Assembly (NCBI GenBank): GCA_034096865.1
Contig: JAWQFJ010000544.1
Span: 141,923 to 205,922, forward strand
Source of the DNA: Theodoxus fluviatilis
Lineage: Eukaryota > Mollusca > Gastropoda > Cycloneritida > Neritidae
Reading direction: 5' to 3'
Length of the DNA: 64,000 nucleotides
Part shown: positions 13,273-22,348 of the stretch, in pieces
How positions within the stretch are numbered: position 1 is the first letter of the stretch
Layout: each line of letters begins with the position of its first letter
The notes under the pieces: model-generated
Database searches by the model: none
Told to the model about the DNA's origin: nothing
Seen by the model: the letters and a program-made list of their open reading frames with translations, nothing else
Position numbers and translations under genes: made by a program

Positions 13273-13871
13273 AGAGGTGGTGAGTATTGGTGTGACACAA
13301 ATATTTCAAAATAAACTTTCTATACAGTAATGATATACTCTTCATTTCACATAAATATGGTGCCGTAGGTGATGTCTTAACTGTACAGAAAAGAAAAACT
13401 GAATCAGTGAATGCAATGTTTAGTTTAGTTGTATTTGAAGAAGACAGTTTGGAGTCTCATCTTAACTTGACACCACCACTCATTCAGAAAAAGAGCCACA
13501 AAAGATAAACTATTCAACACAAAAACTTTATTGCAGCTTCAACATCCAAGTATTAATGATATTTTTGCTCCTAGGTCAAGAAGCTATGAAATAAAACCAT
13601 AATTGTTAGTCAAATTAGAGGTTAGCATTCGTCTTAACTCACCTTTACACCACAGCCAATTTTCATGTCACACTTTGGTGTCAAGTTAAGATGAGACTCC
13701 AAAATGTCTTCTTAAAATACAACTAAACTAAACATTGCATTCAGCTTATCTTTTCTGTTCAGTTTAGACATCACCTAATGCATCATATTTATGTGAAATG
13801 AAGAGTGTATCATTACTGTATCAGACAGTTTATTTAGAAATACTTGTGTCACACCAATACTCACCACCTCT
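13273..13871. mobile_element. Foldback (inverted-repeat) element nested in an intron
   Basis: The left arm (13273 to about 13475) is the reverse complement of the right arm (about 13676 to 13871). It begins AGAGGTGGTGAGTATTGG at one end and ends CCAATACTCACCACCTCT at the other. The arms also share blocks around TTAGTTTAGTTGTATTT and GGAGTCTCATCTTAACTTGA. A loop of about 200 bp separates them. There is no coding capacity. It sits inside the intron of the two-exon module at 13025-14099, so it inserted there later or is spliced out. The target duplication is not clear. Confidence 0.85.
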
Positions 13872-13931
13872 GTACTCTTGACCATATTGCATCAATCTTA
13901 TGTCTAAATCACAGGTACTTGCATGTTTCAG

Positions 13932-14099
13932 GTGCAAGAGATTCGACCTGATGAACTGGTGGTAAAGTTCCTTCGGAGAAAGCAGGAGGCAAACTACTAC
14001 TTCTTCCCAGGGGTGGATGATATTTCCGTAGTCCCTACTTCCGATGTGACCATTATTCCTGACCCCACCTTCAATGCCAGGGGGCATTATTTCTTTTGA
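13932..14099 (+). CDS. Last exon of a transposon-like protein, C-terminal domain
   Basis: The exon starts after TTTCAG and ends at TGA (14097-14099). It encodes VQEIRPDELVVKFLRRKQ, EANYYFFPGVDDISVVP, and ends PTFNARGHYFF. The pattern VKFLR(R/K)K...FxFPxVxDIS...RGxYxF is what I recall from C-terminal tails of uncharacterised transposon-related proteins. The splice from 13105 is in phase and makes ...SYKGT-VQEI. The orientation is opposite to CREB. Function is unknown; it may be a remnant only. Confidence 0.6.
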   Translation: MQEIRPDELVVKFLRRKQEANYYFFPGVDDISVVPTSDVTIIPDPTFNARGHYFF

Positions 14100-14956
14100 A
14101 TAACTGTTGTTTATTACCTGTGCCTTTTTTATATTGACAATTAAATTAACCACTTTTGAACATTTGCATTTTCATGTCAAATCATTATATCTGGTTGTTC
14201 GTCTCCGAGTTACATCGGTGATTCATTTTTCATTAATTTTTCAATATATTAGCAACGTTTGTTTAGTTTTGTCCACCATTTTTCTTTCTGTTCCAGTTTT
14301 AGTGTTTGGCAATCTTACTTTTAAAAAATCTGGTTGCATAATCAGCTTTATTTAGTAAGGTTTAAGGGAAGAGGGTCTAGCCGTTTCTTTGTTACAAAAG
14401 TGATGTTTCCATGTTACATCGGTGACCATTTTGCCTTATTTTGGAATATCTTTGTAAGATTTTGTCTTATAACAATAAATCTGTGTATATATGCTATTGT
14501 GAAGGTTAAATACATATTAGTCTTGATGGATGGCATGCATGAGCATGTTCTGATCAGGAGACCGTAAAGTCATTATCATTTTTATATTATAATTTTGTCA
14601 AATGTAAGATTCTTGGAAAACATCATTTATTTTCTTTGGATGTTGTCATTTCATATTTTGTCCTTTATAGTGGCTTGGGATTCTAACAATTATTACTAAA
14701 TAAAACATCTTTTCATCCTAATAAATGCAATTGTTTGGTCTTTTTTTGTTTCCGTGTTCCACGGGTGATTTTGCACTCATGGTCCAAATAATGCATAATA
14801 TGTGCCAAACTGACAGCAATGTTAAATTTTTGGTGGTCAAAACTGAAAATATACATCCTGAGGAGTGTGTAAATAGTATTAACTAAGTTTTCTTTGAAGA
14901 TTTAATTTTTGGTCATGATGTCACGCACAGAGGTTTAGATTCTGAGACACACCCAC

Positions 14957-14960
<4 letters not shown>

Positions 14961-14992
<32 letters not shown>
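14961..14992. repeat. (TG)n microsatellite
   Basis: About sixteen TG repeats lie just downstream of the KID exon donor, inside the CREB long intron. Confidence 0.95.
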
Positions 14993-14996
<4 letters not shown>

Positions 14997-15039
14997 TTTA
15001 GTGCGTGCAAACGGTGTCACCCTGACATCATCAACCTAC

Positions 15040-15179
15040 CTGTATGCTGGTAGTGAACACCGCCAGCACTGCTGGAGAGATTCTGGGCTCCATCTCCATC
15101 CTGCCCATCTTGGCTCTGGCTGCTGTTGGAGTCGTCATCCATCTTGGACACAGGGGATGAAAGATCGTTGAGGATTTTT
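15040..15179 (-). CDS. CREB1: CREB-family transcription factor, exon with second half of the kinase-inducible domain
   Basis: The exon starts after CCTGCAG and ends before GTAGG. After the last base of a split codon it encodes KILNDLSSPVSKMDDD, a Ser/Gln/Asp/Gly-rich stretch, and GGVHYQHT. KILNDLSS is the alpha-B helix of the CREB KID, which folds on the KIX domain of CBP/p300. In the family it directly follows the PKA site RRPSY(R). That site must be in the preceding exon, which I could not find in the window. Splicing to 8863-9033 makes a Val codon in phase. This is the most 5' CREB exon I can support. Confidence 0.93.
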
Positions 15180-15274
15180 CTGCAGGAAACCAAAGAGCCA
15201 CGCCATTACAGCTTGGAAGAGTTGGGGTGGTGTTCTCACTTTAACTCAATGCTACCACAGATGATACCTATCAA

Positions 15275-15773
15275 GTGAACATGTACAAGTTACAAATGAC
15301 TAAGACCAACGGTCAATTGCAGAAACTTCAGCGTCTTCAGAATTCTGCAGCTAGGGTAGTGAAGCGACTGCCGAGTTGGGCTCGCATAACCCCTGTGCTC
15401 AGTGACCTTCATTGGCTTCCAGTTCGCCAACGGGTGGAATTTAAGGCCCTCTCCATCGTGTTTAAGTGTGAAACTGGTGAAGCCCCAACCTACCTCGGAG
15501 AACTCCTTAGACCTCACAACCCCACAAGGAATCTCCGTTCCTCAAAAAGAAGACTTTTGATTGTCCCACAAACAAGATTACGGAGCCTCGGTGACCGCTC
15601 CTTCAGCGTTGTTGAACCGAGACTCTGGAACCAACTTCCTGAGGGCTAGTCCATCCTTGGCCACATTTAAAACTGGCCTCAAAACTTTTTTATTTCGTCT
15701 TGTCGCGCCATGAGCATGTTTATCGTGATAATGGCGCAGTAAAAATGAAAATACATACATACATACATACATC
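15275..15773 (+). pseudogene. LINE (CR1/L2-type) reverse transcriptase 3' end, truncated
   Basis: The plus strand reads LQKLQRLQNSAARVVKRLP, then ITPVLSDLHWLPVRQRVEFK, then RSLGDRSFSVVEPRLWNQLP, and stops at 15647-15649. LQNSAAR, LHWLPV and RSFSVVxPRLWNxLP are the standard C-terminal motifs of CR1/L2/Rex-type LINE polymerases. After the stop the sequence keeps a short 3' UTR and ends in (CATA)n at 15751-15772, as expected for a LINE tail. The 5' end is truncated. It lies about 95 bp upstream of the CREB KID exon, in opposite orientation to the gene. Confidence 0.9.
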
Positions 15774-17880
15774 TCATATGTTAGTACTCATGTTCATACT
15801 CAAATTCAAACACTAATACTATTGGAAAGTGTACAGATTTGGTCAAATGGAACTGCCAAGTTATTCTGCGGTCTTGTATTGTCATCTGCAGAGGAAGAGT
15901 TTGTAATACATGTATCATCACACTTGGAATGCTTCTGGTTTCTGCAATCAGGGTACCCAAATCAGCAGTGAATAAGACATCACAATGAATCACATGCATA
16001 AAAATGCATGTTCATGTTCTCAGCACTAAGTTCATACATTCTTACCTTCTCAATGCTCCTAAATGGCCATGTCAACAATAGTGTGCTGTATGAATGGAAA
16101 CATCATACTGACATGCATATATATGAAAGCTTACACAAGAAAATATGAAAGCCAGTTTTTGCACAAAAAGGTACCTTGTTCAGTAGAGAAATAACGGCTA
16201 GAGTGATATATATCTGTACTGCTACTGTCAGTACCAAAAACATGCAAAGTCAAACAGGCAAGATTCTCTTCCGTCAGGTGTTGGTCAAAATGTAAAACAT
16301 CTGCACTGCAGTTAAGAAGTTGATCAAAACAATGGAGATTGGGACTACACTAATGACAAGCTACACTCTGCTACACTTGTCAAAAGAAGTTTGAACACTG
16401 GAGTCACTGGAGTCACAGTGAGTGACGGAAGTTGAAGACGGCTGATGACATCTCGTAGCAACATGGCATGTCCACGCCAACCATCATCATAATTCAACAA
16501 CTGGTTCACTATACAAAACGGCCAAGCGGCTTTGCATGCAGACATTGAAAATGGCAGGAAAAGGACGAGACCTGGACACAACAAATCAAGGTACGAGCAG
16601 AGATCAAACATAACCATTGATGTGCAGAGTGGAGTTACCCATCTTCATCTTCACACAAGGCAAGCCACTGTATGGCATTTTCTTCCTCAACATCCATAGT
16701 AGATCTTTCAGCAGGTGTATCAATAGTCAAGCAATCCATCGACTCTTCAAGTTTCTTCCAAGATGACAGCCCTCAAATGTGGCACTGCAGTGGTCTCCCC
16801 TTTACTGCTAGCAATTAGAGTACTGAGGAACACAACTATTTTATCAATTGAGGTACAGAGCACATGCACAAGCAAGCAAGATTAGTAGCATGCTCGGCGA
16901 TACCAGAACTTATCAACATGGAGCACGTCATTCGCATTATCAGGAAAACACTGGCAAAATGGCAGCATTCAGAATTCCAGGAGAGTACAGGAGATGGCAA
17001 CAGTCAAGACAAACAATCTGAAAACACAAAATCTCCTTGAAGATGATAAACCACTCTCATGTAAACAAGGATCTGAGCCAACTGAAGAGCCACAAAGCTG
17101 TCTTAGGATTTCTCAAGCTGAAAGACTATAACCTTATGGTAGTGACTGATAAACAACAGCTCAGAGAGAGCTTTCTGATATTACAAAATCTGACACTGAT
17201 TTCAGAAAGTAGCACAATCCTCTAGAAACATAATGTGCACAAAGACTTTCAACGGCAGATACTAAGGCCAAAAGAGAAAATAGTTGAGGTTACAGCAACC
17301 GGGGAGAAGGAGGGGAAGAGGGAAGAAATCGCTGTCTTTTGCACAAAAAAAGAACACTGATTGTATCAATTACTTATACAGGGTATTTCACTAGTGCTCA
17401 TAGTAGGTTGCGGCAGACCCCCTGATAACTCACCATCAATGTGTAAAATCGCCTATTTTTGGTCTTTTTCCCATGACGATTTTTCAGTCACTAATGCACC
17501 AATATCAAATTGAAAAACTATCTTTTATCTTTAAAATACTGTTGGTTTTATTTGAATGGATTGAATGTGTACCTCAAGCCAATTAAAACAAAAACCCATG
17601 TGTTGCGCTGCTCGCGTCAGTTTGGACCGCCATTCCCGCAGCGCTGTGTTTGTCAGATTTTCGGATACTTGTTTCGCGGCCTTTGCGTGAGTTGTACATG
17701 GGGCCTACACACCTATATTTAGTATCAAAGTGTTCATGGAAGAATGAGGTTTTTAAAAATGTAAGGCAGCGTTGTCTTCTAATTAAAAGAATGGGCATAC
17801 AATCGAATTTTCTACAAAAGTCGATGATTTTTTAACGATTTTGAAGAAAATAACCAACTAAAGCGCATCCTAACTACAAG
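15774..17880. other. CREB 5' intronic or upstream sequence, nothing firm
   Basis: No supported gene. One minus-strand stretch at about 16640-16770 keeps an open frame with an acidic peptide (ESMDCLTIDTPAE, then WLALCEDEDG) and a possible GTAACT donor whose phase would fit the KID exon. It has no CREB-like motif. Text between 17380 and 17880 looks like part of an interspersed repeat. Confidence 0.4.
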
Positions 17881-18716
17881 AACAAGAAGGGCAAAGCCCA
17901 TACGACTCACATGCTTGACCTTGAACTTTACATGACCTTGACCTTCAGGAGACCTTCAAGGTCAAGGTCAAACAACTAAACCTAGCAATGACATCATACA
18001 CTAAGAACTGCTTTACACATTTTCCCTACCAAAATACATGTGACCTTGACCCAAGGTCAAGGTCATCCAAGGTCATGCAACACAAAGCTGTTAATTCAAG
18101 ACATAGGAAGCACAATGGTGCTTATTGGCACTTTCTACCATGAGATATGGTCACTTTTAGTGGTTCACTACCCCATTTTGGTCACATTTCATAAGGGTCA
18201 GAGTGACCTTGACCTTGATGATATGTGACCAAATGTGTCTCATGATGAAAGTATAACATGTGCCCCACATAATTATTAAGTTTGAAACAGCTATCTTCCA
18301 TAGTTCAGGGTCAAGGTCACTTCAAAATATGTATACAATCCAACTTTGAAGAGCTGTGACCTTGACCTTGAAGCAAGGTCAACCAAACTGGTATCAAAAG
18401 ATAGGGCTTACTTTGCCCTATATACCACATATAGGTCAGGTATCCAATCTCAAAAACTTCAGAGAAAATTGAGAAAATGTAAAAAATGGCTGTTTTTTAG
18501 ACAACATTTATGGCCCCTGCGACCTTGACCTTGAAGCAAGGTCAAGTCACTGTGTATGTTTTTTGAGGCCTTGTCATCATACACCATCATGCCACATTTG
18601 GTATTGATAGACTTAATAGTCTCCGAGAAAATTCCAACGTTAAAGTGTTCGGACGCCCGGACGCCCGAAACGGGTTAGTACATAGACTCACTTTTGCTTC
18701 GCATGTGAGTCAAAAA
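17881..18716 (+). repeat. Interspersed repeat with AGGTCA half-sites, copy 1
   Basis: The copy starts AACAAGAAGGGCAAAGCCC (a GGGC/GCCC mini-hairpin) and ends with a hairpin, GACTCAC...GTGAGTC, followed by AAAAA. In between are many TGACCTTGA/TCAAGGTCA strings. It is nearly colinear with the copies at 39007 and 39964, with small indels. It has no coding capacity and no evident target duplication. The class is unknown; the terminal hairpin is compatible with, but does not prove, a Helitron-like or other non-autonomous element. Confidence 0.9.
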
Positions 18717-20705
18717 TGAAGCCGAATCCATACTCTTTCAAAAGAGGTATTAGGTTTATGTATTCATTACTTATACTCGTCACGCAATCTGATCAAAACG
18801 AAGCGATATTCCGCGATTTTCGCGAGTCGAATCGCACAACGGCGATCGAAGCGTGTGACGGCTGCAGATGCGATTTCGACGGAATAATCAACTGAAATCG
18901 GTAGGCTTATTGGGTTTTTGTTTATGTTTATGCTAGAACAATCATTTAGGAAGATATTTATTGCAATATTTTGCACATATTGGGAAAAGTATTGTAGAAG
19001 TCAAGACTTTCAGTGAGTGCTATATATAGACGCAATGTTCGAAACAGGAAGTGGCCGTCTGTTCTATAAAATCCACTTTTTCCAGGATTCGCACATATTA
19101 ATAACACAAAATAGCAATGTAACACGAAAGATTAAAGTCTTTCTGAGTTGTCTATTTTTTTAATACTAGTGGTAGGATTCTGTGGTAATTTGTATCAAAT
19201 TGGCAGTGCCTGTAGCAATGCCAGTGCCTTCTTTGCGCTACTAGCCAAAATGCACTCGGCAATACCACTTGAGTTTCTTGGCTGATTGTGGACAATCCAC
19301 AAAATATTGTGAATAAAGCAAGAATGAAAGTTGTTTATAAGGTTTCAAGAACATGTGTGTGTGTAATTTTGTGTTAATCCGTCTTATTTCCGCTGAGAAA
19401 ATACAAGCCGCTACACGCGGCTTATTACAGTAAAGCGTTAGCCTTGCACTACCGACTCGCGGAGGCACGACAAAATTTGCATTTCGCGACTCGGGTTTGT
19501 CTCTTCTAAACACTCGTCCGTCGAAGTTTCTTATTGGATCAATTTGAAACTGTACAACTCATTAGAGGAAAGATTGCTCTTTCGTTCGGTGTATGTTTGA
19601 ACTTCCGGTGAAAATCAAAAGACGAGTTATGGATGAAAGTTTGAACGCCATCGGACATTTTATTAATATTTGCTCACTCCCGCTTTTCCGATCAATTTCG
19701 TGCAGACACCCTCGGATTCTACAAGATTTCCCCTTTCCAACGCTATATTCGATGTTAATGTACGATGAACTACTTTTTATCTAGCGCCCGGATTGTGCGC
19801 TTGAAAGGAGAAAATGGACGGAAATTTTCCACCTGTTTGTGTGTACATCGGACCGCAATGACGTTGTGTAGATGCGTGCTCGATTACCACATTCAGCGTG
19901 CGTTCATCGTTGAAGCACCAGACAATTTGGGACAAAAGTATCATCATTTTAAGGAGTACTTGTTTGAAAATTTGCTGTAAATTGAAATGACAGTCTGTGC
20001 TTGCTTGCTTACTTTTTTTTTTCGGGGGGGGGGGGGGGGGAGGTAACAATGTCGGCGGTTATGACCGCCGACGGCGCGCAGAGGGTTAAGGAGTACCTGT
20101 TTGAAAATTTGCTGTAAATTGAAATGACAGTCTGTGCTTGCTTGCTAACTCTTTTTTTTTTTGGGGGGGGGGGCTTGCTCGGCGCTGAAGCCTGAAGGGG
20201 TTCCTTTCACTGAACAATTGTCCTTTTTCAGTGTCCATAAGAGCAAACCATGGGTTTTTTTCATTTGCCTTCAAATTTAAGGTAAATCCATCAATTGGTT
20301 CAAAAGTTATGACTGTTGTTGTGTGTGTACAGACAGAAACATCCAACTTTTTTATTTTTTTAAAATGACTTTCCCCCCTTATTTTTCATATTTTTCCAGC
20401 TTTCAATTCCACATTATGTAGGAATGTAGATAAATGCATAATGTGCAATGTCTCAAAATTTGGTAAAGATTCTGTATATAGTTCAATAGTTATGAAGCTT
20501 TATATATATGTACATGGCAGAACGTCCGGACGCCGGTCAAATTGATGTTTTTCCTGACTTTAGCAGTGAATTTGTCAAAAATGTCTTGCAATAATCTCAT
20601 GAAAAAAATGGGCTTGTTCTATGCATGTTTGTTTGTAAGATCTGGAAGTTCCAGAGAGCTGCTTTAAATAAATTCAATTCTGTGATAGCCTAAACTTGCC
20701 CCCCC
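18717..20705. other. Repeat-like non-coding stretch with a local tandem duplication
   Basis: No gene is supported. A block reading AAGGAGTA(C/T)... to CTTGCTTGCT plus a T-run and a G-run occurs at about 19952-20041 and again at about 20088-20172, a tandem duplication with a unit of about 136 bp. Sequence after 20180 has the feel of another interspersed repeat. It ends at an assembly gap. Confidence 0.6.
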
Positions 20706-20728
20706 NNNNNNNNNNNNNNNNNNNNNNN
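20706..20728. other. Assembly gap (N run)
   Basis: Twenty-three N characters follow a C-run, so a homopolymer probably stopped assembly here. Confidence 1.
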
Positions 20729-21174
20729 TGGTTCAATTCCTAGGATGGGAGAAATCTGGATTAGTATTATCTTGTTCAGAAAGACTTCAGCAGCCAGGCG
20801 CCACTCTGCCCACTAAAAAGCCCAGACCCTGTGTCCGTACAACGTTGTTCTACTTCTGCAACTTGAACCCAGCAATGCAGTTGCACTTATTATGGGGATG
20901 TTTAAAATAGAAAATGACCTTTCTGACATCTGCACACTTTGCCCGAATTATATTATAAAAGTGTAATTCACCCGTCCCACATTTACATCATGACTCATAC
21001 TTGGCACCTGGTTGTGGAATTTTTTCCTCAAGCTGAATAGAGGGATGTAGTCCCACCACCAACCTGATCATTTGATGGGATTGTCATGCAAGTGATTACA
21101 GTGAGCAGCAGTTCAGCACCAGGGCTCTGATTAGGAACATGTTCTTCCCCATTGCAGACTTGAAAACTGTTCAA

Positions 21175-21260
21175 CAGTGTATGCAGTATGCTGTGCAAGC
21201 AGTGTATGCAGTATGCTGTGCAAGCAGTGTATGCAGTATGCTGTGCAAGCAGTGTGTGTC
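21175..21260. repeat. 25-bp tandem repeat, three copies
   Basis: Three perfect copies of CAGTGTATGCAGTATGCTGT plus GCAAG start at 21175, 21200 and 21225, with a partial fourth. About 70 bp further on, at 21330-21410, a looser repeat of CCAGGAGTC plus (T/C)(C/T)GCGAG follows. Confidence 0.9.
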
Positions 21261-21599
21261 TCTTTTTGGTCACCACAGACTTGAGCTGTGCTTCACTCAG
21301 TGCAGAGAAGTGAGGTATGGAGTTGGCCAGGAGTCTCGCGAGGCCAAGGAGTCTCGCGAGGCCAGGAGTTGCAAGAAGCCAGGAGTCTTGTGAGGTCAGG
21401 AGTCCCGTGAAACCAGTGGAGGGTCCTGACAAACTGACAGCCAGAGTGGGATGTTAGGCATGAGCCAGGTCTCCCACTTCTCCATGAAGTCTTTGATTTC
21501 TATGGAAACCAAGACTGCACTTCAGAAGGAAAAAAAATCATTTCAGCAAAATAGTTTTTTTTCAAAAGAAAAAGACAGGAATAGGGCATCATTTTTTGC

Positions 21600-22253
21600 T
21601 GAGTCGTAGAGATGAGGCTGCACACCGTTGACAGACTTCTGCAGCCAAGAGAAGAGGAACTGGATGTCTGGTGGGCAGAAGCAAAGAAGACTGGCAGGCA
21701 TCCTTGCCTTTCCAAAGTTGTACTAGCATGGACCACATGTAGAGGCTGCCCTCTGTTGCTTGGGAGATGTGATGGACAAAAAATTGGCCAGTATGAGGGT
21801 GGAGATCTACAGCAGTTTGCAGACTGTGTGTATAGCATTGAAATTCTGCCACAAGACTGTGGTTCAGCACTTTCGAAGGAAATATGTGATCAACTCACTG
21901 ATTGATACTGAACTGAGTAAAAACATAATACTTTCCCATGGAAAATGCAAAGCTGTATGTGCCACCCAGAAGCCGAGAAGGAGACGGTTCAATTCAGAAC
22001 TGAGACTTGGAGTACTCCAAGTCAGAGGTCCGCTCCAAAGAAGAGGAGGCTGATAGGCCCTTAAACTCCATCCATCCATCCAAACAAGAGGAAGTTTGCC
22101 AGCATGATGGACTTTGTGCATAAAAAGGCACAAAAAGAGCACGAAGAGGAAATGGAGGATCCAGAGTGTTGATTGTCCCAGTGTTGTGTAAGTGATGCCA
22201 GATTGCATCATTTTGAATCTTAGTTTCATTTTTTTCCAGGGTGGCATGCCTCA

Positions 22254-22348
<95 letters not shown>

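Larger units (their letters stand above)
11392..14771 (+). mobile_element. Putative DNA transposon module defined by a repeated 14-bp motif
   Basis: The motif GTTAC-N4-GTGA(T/C), on either strand, occurs at about 11393, 11604, 11786, 12154, 12204, 12359, 12550, 12738, 14209, 14391, 14413 and 14756. The copies cluster on both sides of two plus-strand exons (13025-13105 and 13932-14099). They are absent from the central part, where a foldback element sits. Multiple subterminal copies of a transposase-binding site around a coding core are typical of cut-and-paste transposons. I found no terminal inverted repeats or target duplication, so the true ends are unknown. The transposon reading is inference; the motif cluster itself is directly visible. 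Confidence 0.45.
9034..15039 (-). other. CREB1: CREB long intron (6 kb) hosting transposon sequences
   Basis: The intron joins the KID exon to the Q2-like exon (donor GTAGG at 15039 downward, acceptor CCGCAG at 9034). It contains a (GT)n microsatellite at 9610-9663, A-rich tracts near 10822-10860, and the plus-strand transposon-like module at 11392-14771 described separately. From 9665 to 11391 I see no gene. Confidence 0.8.
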
